A stretch of DNA of 64,000 nucleotides from positions 4,298,501-4,362,500 of the forward strand of contig NC_010162.1 in the NCBI RefSeq assembly GCF_000067165.1. The letters are read 5' to 3'. This stretch comes from Sorangium cellulosum So ce56 (GTDB taxonomy: Bacteria; Myxococcota_A; Polyangia; Polyangiales; Polyangiaceae). Made by a program: the position numbers and the translations under genes. The number at the start of each line of letters is the position of its first letter. Position 1 is the first letter of the stretch. The notes under the pieces were generated by a model that worked only from the letters and a program-made list of their open reading frames with translations, was not told where the DNA came from and searched no databases. Of the stretch, positions 17,324 through 26,504 are shown in pieces.

Positions 17324-20185
17324 ATGAGCGTCGACCTCTCCCCCACGTCCAGGCCCAGCGGGCTCGTCGAGCTCCGCGCCGCCTATGCGCGCGAGCGCGC
17401 CGAGCTCGATCGCACGGCGCCGAGCGGCCCCACCCCGGCCGCGGACCCGGCCGCCGTCGGGGTCGCCCTGGGGCGGCGCCACGCGCGCCTGCTCGACGAT
17501 CTCCTGGCGCGCCTCTTCCACCTGCTGCGCGAGTCCGGCGGGCCCAGCCGCAAGGAGTGGGACTCGGTCGCGATCGCCGGGGTCGGCGGCTACGGCCGCG
17601 GCGCTGTCGCGCTGCGGAGCGACCTCGATCTGCGCATCCTCGCCCACAACGCCCAGCGCGCCAGCGCCATCGCGGACGCGCTGCTCTACCCGCTCTGGGA
17701 CATGGGGGTCGCCGTGGGGCACCAGGTCGTCACCATCGACGACCTCATCGACGGCGCGCGCGAGGACCTGCCCACGGCGACGAGCCTGCTCGACTGGCGG
17801 CACGTCGTCGGCGACGCGTCGCTGTCGGAGTCGCTCTGGCAGCGCGCCGCGTCGGGCATCTTCGCGCACTCGGAGCTGCCCCGCTTCATCGAGCGGCTCG
17901 GGAAGGAGATCTCCCAGCGGCACGAGCGCTTCGGCGGCTCGGTCTACCTCCTGGAGCCGGACGTGAAGAACGGCGCGGGCGGGCTGCGCGATCTCGACGT
18001 CGCCCGCTGGGCCGCGAAGGCGCGCTACGGCGTCGGCGAGTTCGACGCGCTCGTCCGCTTCGGCGCGCTCGTCGCCCGCGAGGCGGAGGAGATCCGGAGC
18101 GCGGCGGAGATGCTCTGGCGCATCCGCAACCTGCTCCACGCCCACTCCGGGCGGAGGACCGACCGGCTGACGTTCGACGAGCAGGAGCTGTGCGCGGGCG
18201 CGCTCGGCTACAGCAAGGGCGCCGGTCCGGCCGACGCCGGCCGGAAGGGCGCGCCGCCCCCCGGCGAGGCCGCCGTGTCGCCCGAGGCGATCGAGCGGAT
18301 GATGAGCGACTACTACCGGAGCGCCCGGACCATCTCGCGCTCCCTCGACATGATCGTCTCGCGCGCCACGCCGACGCTGACGCGGCGCCGCCGCCGCGAC
18401 GAGGACCTCGGCGCCGGGGTCCGCCTCTTCGACGGCTGCATCACGATGAGCGATCCGGATCTGCTGAGGACCGATCCGGCGATCGCGCTGCGGCTCGTCT
18501 CCGAGGCCGTCGAGCGCGGCGTGCCGCTCTTGCCCTACGCGCGCGGCGCGATCGTCCGCGCCGCCGGCGATCCGGCGTTCTGCGCGGCGCTCCGCGAGAG
18601 CCCCGAGGCCGCCGAGCGGTTCCGGACCCTCGTCGCCACGTGCAAGGAGACGCAGCTGCAGAGCGGCTCGGTCGTCCGCGAGCTGCACGACCTCGGCCTC
18701 CTGCTCGCGATGATCCCGGAGTTTTCGCCGGTCGTCGGGCGCGTCCACCACGACGTCTACCACGTGTACACGGTCGACGTTCACTCGGTCGCCGCGGTCG
18801 ATCGGCTGGCGGCGCTCGTGCGGGGCGAGCTCGCGGGCGAGTTCGGGCTCGCGTGCCGGCTCGCCGCCGAGGCGACGCGGCCGACGATGCTGTTCTTCGC
18901 CACGCTCCTGCACGACGTGGGCAAGGCGATCGGGGGCACCGATCACAGCGGGCGCGGCGCCGAGATGGCCCGGAAGATCCTGGCGCGGCTCGGCTTCCCT
19001 CAGGAGGACATCGACGAGGCGTGCCACCTCGTGCTGAAGCACCTCGTGATGTACCTCATCGCGACCCGGCGCGATCTCGATGATCCCGCGACGATCTCGG
19101 AGTTCTGCCACGAGGTGCACGGCCGCGAGGGGCTGCGCGATCTCTACCTGCTCACGGTCGCCGACATCTCGACCACGAGCCCCACGTCGATGACGTCGTG
19201 GAAGGCGCGCATGCTCGACGAGCTGTACCTGTCCGCGGACAGGGCCCTGCGCGGCGCGCGCGAGGACGCGGGGGCGTTCGACATCGACGACCAGCGCATG
19301 GCCCGCGCGATCAGCGGCACCGTCGGCGCCCTCGAGGACCTCCCGGCCGCGAACGAGGCCGAGCGGCGCGCGCAGCGGGACTTCCTGGCCCGCTACCTCG
19401 CGTCGATGCCCGAGCGCTACCTGCTCGCGAACAGCCCGGCCGCGATCGCCGCGCACTCGGAGCTCGCCCGGCAGCAGCAGTCCGGCGGCAACAGCGTCTC
19501 GGTCGCGCTCGTCCCGTCGCGCCACCCGGAGGCCGCGGAGGTCTGCGTCGTGGCGCCGGATCGCCCCGGCTTGCTCGCGGCGATCACGGCCGCGCTCGCG
19601 GCCTCGCGCCTCGAGGTCCACGCGGCGCAGATCCACTCGCGCGCGTGCGACGACGGCGTGATGGACGACGGCGGCGTGATCCGCGCGAGGGCGGGCTCGT
19701 CCCCGCCCGCCGGCGTGCGCCTGCAAGCCGTCGACCTCTTCTGGGTGCGCGACCGCGGCGAAGGGGTAGGGGGGGTGGCGCGCGCCATCCCGAAGCTCGT
19801 GACCGACATCCAGGCGGTGCTCTCGGGGCAGCTCTCCGGCGCCGAGCTCGCCAAGAAGCGCCGGGGCGGCGCGCTGCGCGAGCGCCCGACGCCGAAGGTC
19901 CGGACGCAGATATCCATCGACGATCGCGCCTCGCACCACACGGTGATCGAGGTGCTCACGCGCGATCGCCCGGGCCTCCTGTTCGCGATCTCGGACGCGC
20001 TCTACCAGCTCGGCCTCTCGATCTCGGTCGCCAAGATCAACACGGAGGGGACGCGCGTGGCCGACGTGTTCTACGTGAGCGACGCGGACGGGACGAAGAT
20101 CGCGAACGGCAAGCGGACGCAAGAGGTGGAGGAGCGGCTGCACGCGGTCCTCCAGGGCCTGGACGGCGAAGGGAGTGTCGGATGA
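17324..20185 (+). CDS. glnD: PII uridylyltransferase GlnD
   Basis: GlnD senses glutamine and uridylylates or de-uridylylates the PII signal protein, which sets glutamine synthetase activity. The 953-aa product follows the canonical order. A nucleotidyltransferase domain has GVGGYGRGAVALRSDLDL with metal ligands D100 and D102. An HD hydrolase domain has LLHDVGKAIGG with H530-D531. Two C-terminal ACT domains start near residues 741 (VAPDRPGLLAAI) and 872 (TRDRPGLLFAISDALYQLG). It is longer than E. coli GlnD (890 aa) owing to low-complexity linkers around 305-325. Its stop overlaps the next ATG by four bases (ATGA). Confidence 0.96.
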   Translation: MSVDLSPTSRPSGLVELRAAYARERAELDRTAPSGPTPAADPAAVGVALGRRHARLLDDLLARLFHLLRESGGPSRKEWDSVAIAGVGGYGRGAVALRSDLDLRILAHNAQRASAIADALLYPLWDMGVAVGHQVVTIDDLIDGAREDLPTATSLLDWRHVVGDASLSESLWQRAASGIFAHSELPRFIERLGKEISQRHERFGGSVYLLEPDVKNGAGGLRDLDVARWAAKARYGVGEFDALVRFGALVAREAEEIRSAAEMLWRIRNLLHAHSGRRTDRLTFDEQELCAGALGYSKGAGPADAGRKGAPPPGEAAVSPEAIERMMSDYYRSARTISRSLDMIVSRATPTLTRRRRRDEDLGAGVRLFDGCITMSDPDLLRTDPAIALRLVSEAVERGVPLLPYARGAIVRAAGDPAFCAALRESPEAAERFRTLVATCKETQLQSGSVVRELHDLGLLLAMIPEFSPVVGRVHHDVYHVYTVDVHSVAAVDRLAALVRGELAGEFGLACRLAAEATRPTMLFFATLLHDVGKAIGGTDHSGRGAEMARKILARLGFPQEDIDEACHLVLKHLVMYLIATRRDLDDPATISEFCHEVHGREGLRDLYLLTVADISTTSPTSMTSWKARMLDELYLSADRALRGAREDAGAFDIDDQRMARAISGTVGALEDLPAANEAERRAQRDFLARYLASMPERYLLANSPAAIAAHSELARQQQSGGNSVSVALVPSRHPEAAEVCVVAPDRPGLLAAITAALAASRLEVHAAQIHSRACDDGVMDDGGVIRARAGSSPPAGVRLQAVDLFWVRDRGEGVGGVARAIPKLVTDIQAVLSGQLSGAELAKKRRGGALRERPTPKVRTQISIDDRASHHTVIEVLTRDRPGLLFAISDALYQLGLSISVAKINTEGTRVADVFYVSDADGTKIANGKRTQEVEERLHAVLQGLDGEGSVG

Positions 20186-21249
20186 ACGAGAGGTGGTTTA
20201 CGCGCGCTGTGTGGACGACGACGTCGAGGCCCGCCGCGCAGCGGGTGCTCGGGGCGATGGCGCTCGCCGCGTGCGTCGCGACGTGCGCCATTTCGTGTGG
20301 TGGAGCGCAGGAGCCCCAGCGCGACCCGCTCCTGGCCGATCCGCCCGAAGGCAGCGACGCTGCGGCCTCGAAGGGCGCGTCGTCCACGGCGCTGGACCGG
20401 GGCATCGCGTACATCAAGAACGAGAAGTACGAGGAAGCGAAGCAGCACCTCCTCGAGGCGATCGAGCACGAGCCGGGCAGCGCCGAGGCGCACTACTACC
20501 TCGGCCTCGCGAACGAGAAGACGAACGATCGCGCCGGCGCCGAGGCGTCGTACAAGAAGGCGCTCGCGAGCGACCCCAAGCTCGAGGCCGCCGCGCTGAA
20601 CCTGGCCGCGCTCTACCTGGACGAGCCGCCTCGGCCAGACGAGGCGATCGCGGTCCTGTCGAAGGCGATCGAGCAGGCGCCGGACCGGGCCGCGCTCCAC
20701 CAGAACCTGGGCTACGCGTACGGGCTGAAGGGCGACGTCGCGAGCGCGAGCAAGCACTACGAGGCGGCGCTCAAGGCGGAGGACACGGCCGCCACGCGCT
20801 TCGCCTACGGCGCGATGCTGTTCGAGGCGAAGGTGCTCGATCGGGCCGCGGCCGAGCTCAGGAAGGCGCTCGCGGCGACCGGCGACGACGTGGCGACGAT
20901 CGCGACGATCGGGCGGATGCTCGGGCCGGCGAAGGCCTACGCCGACTGCGTGGCGGCGTTCGACCGCGCCATCAAGCTGAAGCCGGAGGCCGAGTTCCAC
21001 GTGCGCCGCGGGACGTGCCGCCACGAGCTCGGCGACGAGCCGGGGGCGCGCGCCGACTACCAGGCGGCGATCAAGGTGGACCCGCGGTTCGCGGCCGCGC
21101 ACTACTACCTCGGCCTGTCGTTCCTGGCCGATCGCAAGCTGCAGAGCGCGATCGCCGCGCTCACCGAGGCCGGGAAGCACGGCGGCGACACCGAGATCGG
21201 CAAGCGCGCCCGCGCCAAGGTCAAGGAGCTCAGCGCCAGGCAGAAGTAG
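20182..21249 (+). CDS. TPR-repeat lipoprotein
   Basis: The 355-aa product begins with a basic n-region, a hydrophobic stretch and CAISC, a probable lipobox with C39, so it is likely an outer-membrane or periplasmic lipoprotein. The rest is about eight tetratricopeptide repeats with the usual spacing of G/A/P residues (for example GSAEAHYYLGLANEKTNDRAGA and AALHQNLGYAYGLKGDVASAS), giving a superhelical binding scaffold. It overlaps glnD by four bases and is therefore translationally coupled to it. Partner proteins are unknown. Similar TPR lipoproteins act in outer-membrane assembly or motility complexes, but nothing here picks one out. Confidence 0.9.
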   Translation: MNERWFTRAVWTTTSRPAAQRVLGAMALAACVATCAISCGGAQEPQRDPLLADPPEGSDAAASKGASSTALDRGIAYIKNEKYEEAKQHLLEAIEHEPGSAEAHYYLGLANEKTNDRAGAEASYKKALASDPKLEAAALNLAALYLDEPPRPDEAIAVLSKAIEQAPDRAALHQNLGYAYGLKGDVASASKHYEAALKAEDTAATRFAYGAMLFEAKVLDRAAAELRKALAATGDDVATIATIGRMLGPAKAYADCVAAFDRAIKLKPEAEFHVRRGTCRHELGDEPGARADYQAAIKVDPRFAAAHYYLGLSFLADRKLQSAIAALTEAGKHGGDTEIGKRARAKVKELSARQK

Positions 21250-21266
21250 CGCCCGGCCGCGCCGGC

Positions 21267-22172
21267 TCACGCGCCGAGCAGCGCGATGATCCTGTCGAGC
21301 TCGTCGAGCGAGCCGTAGGTGATGCCGAGCTCGCCGTGGCCGCCCTCGTCGCGCACCTCGACGCGGGTCCCGAGCCGCCTCGCGAGCCGCGCCTCCAGGT
21401 CCTTGATCGCGGGCGACTTCCCGCCGCGCTTCTTCTCGCCCGGCTCCTCGCTCTCGGCGGCCCGGAGCTCCTTCTCCTTCGCCGCCTTGATCAGCGCCTC
21501 GACCTTGCGGACGGGGAGCTTGCCGTGGACGGTCCGCTCCGCGACGTCGGCCATGACCTTGTCGCTGGGCGCGCCGAGCAGCGCGCGCGCGTGGCCCTCG
21601 CTGAGCTCGCGCGAGATGACCATGGTGCGGATCCGCGGCGGCAGCCGGAGCAGCCGGAGCGAGTTGACGATCGTCGTGCGGTCCTTGCCGACGCGCTCGG
21701 CGAGGGTCTGGTGCGTGTAGCTGTGCTCGCGCAGCAGCCGATCGAACGCCTCGGCGATCTCGATCGGGTTGAGGTCGGCCCGCTGCACGTTCTCGACGAG
21801 CGCGAGCTCGAACGCCTCCTTCGGGGAGACGTCCTTGACGACGACGAGCACCTCCCTGAGCCCCGCGCGCTGCGCGGCGCGCCACCGCCGCTCGCCCGCG
21901 ATGAGCTCGAAGGCGTCGTTCCCCGCCTGCGTCCTGCGCACGATGAGCGGCTCGATGAGCCCGTGCTCGCGGATGCTGCCGGTGAGCTCCTCCAGCTCGG
22001 TCTCGTCGAAGTGCTGTCGCGGCTGCCCCTTCTGCGGGACGATCTTCTCGATCGCGCACACGAACACGCTGCGCCCCTCGGCCGCAGTCGCTGTCGCCGG
22101 CGGCGCCGCGGGGAGCAGGGCGTCGAGACCCCGTCCGAGCGCGCGCCGCGCCCCTTTCTGATCGGCATTCAT
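21267..22172 (-). CDS. parB: Chromosome partitioning protein ParB
   Basis: ParB binds parS sites, spreads along DNA by a CTP switch and works with ParA to segregate the origin. The 301-aa product has the N-terminal motif RALGRGLDALL, the CTP-binding core with GERRWRAA at 93-100 and LVENVQRADLNPIEIA at about 125-140, a helix-turn-helix at about 156-176 (TLAERVGKDRTTIVNSLRLL), and a C-terminal dimerisation domain ending LDELDRIIALLGA. Its ATG overlaps the parA stop by four bases (ATGA). No parS sequence (TGTTYCACGTGRAACA-like) is visible nearby, so sites must lie elsewhere, probably near the origin. Confidence 0.96.
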   Translation of the reverse strand: MNADQKGARRALGRGLDALLPAAPPATATAAEGRSVFVCAIEKIVPQKGQPRQHFDETELEELTGSIREHGLIEPLIVRRTQAGNDAFELIAGERRWRAAQRAGLREVLVVVKDVSPKEAFELALVENVQRADLNPIEIAEAFDRLLREHSYTHQTLAERVGKDRTTIVNSLRLLRLPPRIRTMVISRELSEGHARALLGAPSDKVMADVAERTVHGKLPVRKVEALIKAAKEKELRAAESEEPGEKKRGGKSPAIKDLEARLARRLGTRVEVRDEGGHGELGITYGSLDELDRIIALLGA

Positions 22173-23101
22173 GATCTGGGTCGTGCGTCCCTCGCGCGCT
22201 CTCCGGGGTTCTGCGGGGGCGAAGGCTCGGCCGGCGGCTCCGCCTCGGCGGCGTCCCCGCGCGGCCGCTTCTTCGTGTCTGCCGCGGCGGGCGGGCCGTC
22301 CAGGATCTCGCGCGCGAGGCTCAGGTAGCCCTGCGCCCCCTTCGACTGCGCGTCGTAGAGCAGCGCCGGCTTGCCGTGCGACGGCGCCTCGCTGAGCTTC
22401 ACGTTGCGCGGGATGATCGCGTCGAAGACGCGGAAGTGCGCCTTCACCTCGTCGGCCACCTGGTGGGTGAGCGAGTTGCGCCCGTCGTACATCGTGAGGA
22501 CGACGCCCTCGACCGTGAGCTCCGGGTTGAAGGCGCTCCGAACCCGGTCGATGGTCGCCATCAGGTGCGTCAGCCCCTCGAGCGCGTAGTACTCGCACTG
22601 GAGCGGCACGAGCACCCGGTGCGCCGCGGTGAGCGCGTTCAGCGTGAGGAGCCCGAGCGACGGCGGGCAATCGAGCACGACGTAGTCGTAGCCCGCGAGC
22701 TGCGGGCGCAGGGCGTTGCGCAGCCGCACCGCGCGGTCGTCCGCGTCGACCAGCTCGAGCTCCGCCGCGACGAGGTCCTGGGTCGCGGGCACCACGCCGA
22801 GGAGCGGCACCTCGGTCGCGACGATCGCGTCCTTCAGCGCCGCCCGCCCGATCAGGACGTCGTAGAGGGACAGCTCGAAGCTCCCCCGCCGCACGCCGAC
22901 GCCGCTCGAGGCGTTCCCCTGCGGATCGCAGTCGACGAGCAGCGTTCGGCACTCTGCCGCGGCGAAGCTCGCGGCCAGGTTGACCGAGGTCGTGGTCTTG
23001 CCGACGCCCCCCTTCTGGTTGGCGACGGCGAAGATGACAGGCGAAGGCTTGGGGGCGGAGCCGGGCTTGCCGGGCGCGCCCCCCTCGTTGGGCGATGGCA
23101 T
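22169..23101 (-). CDS. parA: Chromosome partitioning ATPase ParA
   Basis: ParA is a DNA-binding Walker ATPase whose gradient pulls ParB-parS complexes. The 310-aa product has a 22-residue Pro/Gly-rich leader, the deviant Walker A KGGVGKTT at 30-37, the switch DCDPQGNASSGVG, Walker B YVVLDCPPSLGLLTLNA, and the closing motif PRNVKLSEAPSHGKPALLYD typical of chromosomal Soj/ParA. A short charged Pro-rich tail follows. It is the first gene of the parAB operon. The ATG at 23101 is the first plausible start; upstream in-frame sequence lacks codon bias. Confidence 0.95.
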   Translation of the reverse strand: MPSPNEGGAPGKPGSAPKPSPVIFAVANQKGGVGKTTTSVNLAASFAAAECRTLLVDCDPQGNASSGVGVRRGSFELSLYDVLIGRAALKDAIVATEVPLLGVVPATQDLVAAELELVDADDRAVRLRNALRPQLAGYDYVVLDCPPSLGLLTLNALTAAHRVLVPLQCEYYALEGLTHLMATIDRVRSAFNPELTVEGVVLTMYDGRNSLTHQVADEVKAHFRVFDAIIPRNVKLSEAPSHGKPALLYDAQSKGAQGYLSLAREILDGPPAAADTKKRPRGDAAEAEPPAEPSPPQNPGERARDARPRS

Positions 23102-23655
23102 CGTGCTGTGTCGCGTCCGACCAGGCTGCTTACACGACCCCCATCGGCACGTCGAGAGAAGCGGGCGCCTCGGCACAAACGTTCGACCGAGCGTGCGGGT
23201 CTGTCCTGCGGTCCTGCGGTCGCCGCCATCCCACCGTTCGCTTGCCGGATTGTTGGCCTGAACGGCAGGGGGCTCTACAGTGCCCACATGTCGCTTGATG
23301 TAGGCAAAGGTGGCCGAACGGCGAAGGCATGGGCGCGCGGTCGAGCCTCGAGGCGAGGCCGCAGCTTCGGCCTCGGCGGGGCGCTGCTCGCCTGCTGCGA
23401 CTCCGGGCCCGTCGATCGGGTCCTTGCTCGCGCCTTCTGGGGTGACGGGCGCGGCCCTGCGCCGCTCGCTCCTGCGCAGGTCCTCGTGCTTTCGCCTTCG
23501 CTTCAACGCAGGTCGGCGATCGGCTCGCGCCGTCGTCCGCCTTCGACCTCGAGTCGCGGGACGACGTCGACCGCCCCTTGATCACGGACGTGGTGCCCAG
23601 CTTCGCCGAGCAGATCGACGCACCGACGTCGCCTCGGCACATGTGAGGAGGACAG
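23102..23655. other. Gap upstream of parA, possible gene remnant
   Basis: This 554-base stretch must hold the parA promoter (minus strand). Most of it shows no coding bias. From about 23506 to the TGA at 23641-23643, however, the plus strand reads 46 codons with near-perfect GC3 (for example DLESRDDVDRPLITDVVPSF) but no ATG or GTG at its head and an in-frame stop at 23443. It ends just before the ribosome binding site of the 54-aa gene. It may be a decayed or leaderless small gene. Confidence 0.45.
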
Positions 23656-23820
23656 ATGCCGCTTCCCAGGTCGTATCAGAGCTTTTCAGAGTTCGAGCGG
23701 GAGATTCTCCGCCCGAGCCGTGTCGGCTTCTCGCTCGAGGACATCGTCGAGGAGGAGGGGTCCTTCGACGCCGAGCTCGACTTCGACAAGGATCCCTTCG
23801 ACGTCTCGGACGACGACTGA
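23656..23820 (+). CDS. 54-aa acidic small protein
   Basis: ATG at 23656 is preceded by GAGGAGG with a six-base gap, one of the strongest ribosome binding sites in the window. The 54 codons are strongly GC3-biased and stop at a TGA. The product begins MPLPRSYQSFSEFEREILRP and turns strongly acidic (EEEG, then DFDKDPFDVSDDD), with no membrane segment. I do not recognise it. A textbook Rho-independent terminator lies 150 bases downstream, consistent with a separately expressed gene. It could be a small binding partner or a metal- or basic-surface-binding protein, but its function is unknown. Confidence 0.7.
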   Translation: MPLPRSYQSFSEFEREILRPSRVGFSLEDIVEEEGSFDAELDFDKDPFDVSDDD

Positions 23821-23970
23821 GCACGGCCGCGCGGCGGCGAGGCGGCGAGGCGTGGCTTCGACGTCCTCGCACGTCCTCGCGGTCGCGCTCGGCGCTGCTG
23901 CTCCGTCGCGTCGCCAGCGCCGGCGCCGCGCGGCGCTGCACATCAGCTTGCACGATCCCTCCCGGGATCC

Positions 23971-24012
23971 GAGCCCCGGCGGCCGCCTCTCCGCCGGGGC
24001 TCCTTTTTTTTT
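23971..24012 (+). terminator. Rho-independent terminator
   Basis: A perfect 12-bp stem (23971-23982 gagccccggcgg with 23991-24002), an 8-base loop and nine T residues (24004-24012) make a canonical terminator reading rightward. It insulates the trigger factor gene from upstream transcription. Confidence 0.95.
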
Positions 24013-24087
24013 AAAGCAGCGTCCTGTCGCTCGTCTTGACCCCCCCAGCGACGCGTGGCACGAGTGCCGCCCTTCGAAAAAAACGCC

Positions 24088-25356
24088 ATGCAAGTCAACG
24101 TCGAAAAGCTTTCTCCCGTGCTGATGGAGTTTCAGGTGGAGGTCCCCGCGGACCGGGTCCGGAGCGAGGTCGACAAGGCCTATACGGCGCTCCAGCGGAC
24201 GGCCCGGGTCCGGGGCTACCGGCCTGGCAAGGCGCCGCGCCAGGTGCTCGCGCATCTCTACGGCGGCCGCATCCACGCCGATGTCGCCCAGCGGCTCGTC
24301 GACGCCACCCTGAACCAGGCGCTCGCCGACAAGCAGGTGCAGCCCCTGTCCCAGCCGGCCATCGCGCCCACCGAGCTCCGCCCTGACGACGCGTTCTCCT
24401 ACAAGGCCCGCTTCGAGGTCCGCCCCGACATCGCCGAGGTGAAGTGGGAGGGCTTCGAGGTGAAGCGCCCCTCGACGACGCCGACGGACGAGATGATCGA
24501 CGCCGAGATCACCGCCCTCCGGCGCGAGCACTCGACGCTGCAGGCGCCCGAGCCGGAGCGCCCCGCGGCGAAGGGGGATGTCGCGACGATCGCGTTCACC
24601 CTCGAGGTCGGCGGCGCGCTGCGCGACACGAAGGAGCAGGAGATCGAGACCGAGCTCGGCAGCGGCCAGGTCTTCAAGGAGATCGAGGACGCCCTCGCCG
24701 GGATGACGCCCGGCCAGTCGAAGGACGTCCCGGTCACGTTCTCCGAGCAGCACTCCAACGCGGATCTGCGGGGCAAGCAGGCGACCTTCCACATCACGCT
24801 GAAGGATCTGCGGGAGCGCATCTTCCCCGAGGTGGACGACGAGTTCGCGAAGGACTGCGGCGACGAGAGCCTGTCCGCGCTCCGCGAGTCGCTCCGCAAG
24901 AAGCTCGAGAAGGAGCTGACGCAGCGGGCGAGCGACGCCGTCGCCGAGCAGCTCGTGGTGGAGCTCTGCAAGGCGAACCCGATCCCGGTCCCGCCGTCGC
25001 TCGTCGATCAGCAGGCGCAGCTCGCCGAGCGCGAGCTGCTCGCGACGGCGCGGAGGCAGGGGCAGCGCGTCGATCCGACGCCGGAGTTCCGCGCCCGCGT
25101 GCGGCTCGACGCCGAGATGAAGGTGCGCGCGGGCCTGGTCATGGCCGAGATCGCGAAGGCGAAGGCGGTCAGGATCACCGAGGCCGACCTCGAGAAGGGC
25201 TACGAGGAGCTCGCCGAGCAGACCGGCAAGAACGTGGCGAAGATCAAGGCGGAGTACCGCGAGCCGCAGAAGCGCGAGCTCTTCGCCGGGATGATCCTCG
25301 AGGACAAGATCCTCGACATCATCGAGGCTGCGGCGAAGGTCGCCGACGCGAGCTAG
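24088..25356 (+). CDS. tig: Trigger factor chaperone
   Basis: Trigger factor binds the ribosome exit tunnel and shields nascent chains; it also has a peptidyl-prolyl isomerase domain. In this 422-aa protein the ribosome-binding signature is a variant of GFRxGKxP, here GYRPGKAPRQV (about residues 44-54). A degenerate FKBP-like domain follows around 150-235 (KGDVATIAFTLEVGG, DVPVTFSEQHSNADLRGK), and then the long helical C-terminal arms. The ATG at 24088 (MQVNVEKLSPV) is chosen over an in-frame upstream start at 24055 because the canonical N-terminus begins there. It heads the proteostasis block tig-clpP-clpX-lon, the same order as in E. coli. Confidence 0.95.
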   Translation: MQVNVEKLSPVLMEFQVEVPADRVRSEVDKAYTALQRTARVRGYRPGKAPRQVLAHLYGGRIHADVAQRLVDATLNQALADKQVQPLSQPAIAPTELRPDDAFSYKARFEVRPDIAEVKWEGFEVKRPSTTPTDEMIDAEITALRREHSTLQAPEPERPAAKGDVATIAFTLEVGGALRDTKEQEIETELGSGQVFKEIEDALAGMTPGQSKDVPVTFSEQHSNADLRGKQATFHITLKDLRERIFPEVDDEFAKDCGDESLSALRESLRKKLEKELTQRASDAVAEQLVVELCKANPIPVPPSLVDQQAQLAERELLATARRQGQRVDPTPEFRARVRLDAEMKVRAGLVMAEIAKAKAVRITEADLEKGYEELAEQTGKNVAKIKAEYREPQKRELFAGMILEDKILDIIEAAAKVADAS

Positions 25357-25402
25357 CTCCGCCCAGCAGCGGTCCGGCGCGGAATGGCCGGACTCCTGCA
25401 CC

Positions 25403-25438
25403 GCACGCCGGCGCCTCAGCTCTGCTGCGCCGGCGTGC
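25403..25438 (+). terminator. Strong hairpin after tig
   Basis: Perfect 12-bp arms 25403-25414 (gcacgccggcgc) and 25427-25438 enclose a 12-base loop, starting 46 bases after the tig stop. The following gccgtttgtcc is only weakly T-rich, so it may be a terminator, a pause site or an RNA-stabilising hairpin. Confidence 0.55.
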
Positions 25439-25653
25439 GCCGTTTGTCCAGGTCGCGCCTCTCGCGCTCTCGATCGACGTCGGGCGCGCGCGGCTGGATC
25501 GAGCGGGCCGCGGCGCGCCGCGTGTTCCGTGCGCCGCGCGGCGAGCGGCCGATATTTCCGGTAACCTCGGGCGCGTTCGGTCTTGCGATCGGACGCAGTC
25601 TGGCCCAGGAGTAGAGCCCCTGCCGCGCGGCAGCGAACCCCCCGGAGCACCGG

Positions 25654-26298
25654 ATGACCCGACGAGTAGAAACCCGCACCCAAGCCATCGAGTTTCTCGA
25701 ACGCGAGAAGGCCTACATCCTCCCGACGGTCACCGAGGTGACCCACCGCGGCGAGCGGGAGTGGAACATCTTCAGCCGTCTCCTCAAGGATCGCATCGTC
25801 TTCATCGGCACGGAGATCGACGACTTCGTCGCGAACGCCGTGATCGCGCAGTTCCTCTTCCTGGAGAGCGAGGATCCCGAGAAGGAGATCCAGGTCTACA
25901 TCAACAGCCCGGGCGGCGTGGTGACGTCGGGGCTCGCGATGTACGACACGATGCAGTACGTGCGTTGCCCGGTGTCGACGATGTGCATCGGCCAGGCCGC
26001 GTCGATGGGCGCCGTGCTGCTCGGCGCCGGCCGCAAGGGTCGGCGCTTCGCGCTGCCGCACGCGCGGATGATGATCCACCAGCCGCTCGGCGGCGCGCGC
26101 GGCCAGGCGACGGACATCGAGATCCAGGCGCGCGAGATCAAGAAGATCAAGGAGACGCTGATCGACATCCTCGTCGACGCGACCGGCAAGAACCGGGACG
26201 AGCTGGCGAAGGACATCGAGCGCGACTTCTACCTGAGCGCGACGCAGGCCAAGGAGTATGGCCTGATCGACGAGGTCTTCCCGAAGCGGAACAAGTAG
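25654..26298 (+). CDS. clpP: ClpP protease proteolytic subunit
   Basis: ClpP forms the double-heptamer serine protease chamber used by ClpX and ClpA-type unfoldases. The 214-aa product has the catalytic triad S117 (GQAASMGA), H142 (MIHQPLGG) and D191 (ERDFYLSA). It also has the start motif of mature ClpP, YILPTVTEVTHRGERE; the residues before it may be a short propeptide. It follows tig after about 300 bases and precedes clpX by 480 bases with its own promoter, so the two need not be one transcript. Confidence 0.97.
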   Translation: MTRRVETRTQAIEFLEREKAYILPTVTEVTHRGEREWNIFSRLLKDRIVFIGTEIDDFVANAVIAQFLFLESEDPEKEIQVYINSPGGVVTSGLAMYDTMQYVRCPVSTMCIGQAASMGAVLLGAGRKGRRFALPHARMMIHQPLGGARGQATDIEIQAREIKKIKETLIDILVDATGKNRDELAKDIERDFYLSATQAKEYGLIDEVFPKRNK

Positions 26299-26439
26299 GT
26301 GGCCGCGCCGCCGCGTCCGGCGGGCATGCTCGGGATGAAGGCCGGCGCGGCGTTGCCCCGGGCCGCGCCGCGTCGCGGCGTCGCGATGCCGCGTCACGCC
26401 CCGCCGCTGTGGCGGGCGGGGCATTGCGCGCGGGCGCGC

Positions 26440-26504
26440 AGCAGCGGAGCACGCGGGCTCGGCGCCGCATGCGCCGCGCTGCGCTCGCTCGATCCGCTGC
26501 TTTT
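26440..26504 (+). terminator. Possible clpP terminator
   Basis: AGCAGCGGA (26440-26448) pairs with TCCGCTGCT (26493-26501), followed by TTT. The 44-base loop holds an inner GGCGC/GCGCC stem. The loop is long, so this is only tentative. Confidence 0.35.

Noticed and set aside
23130..23642. A 170-residue minus-strand frame upstream of parA
   Set aside because: Low complexity, no start context, and it covers the antisense of the better-biased plus-strand run. Not supported as a gene.
21267..24088. parS sites near parAB
   Set aside because: No TGTTYCACGTGRAACA-like sequence was found on reading this region. The GTTTTCCACGAAAAC at 747-761 has a three-base centre and lacks CACGTG, so it is not a parS.
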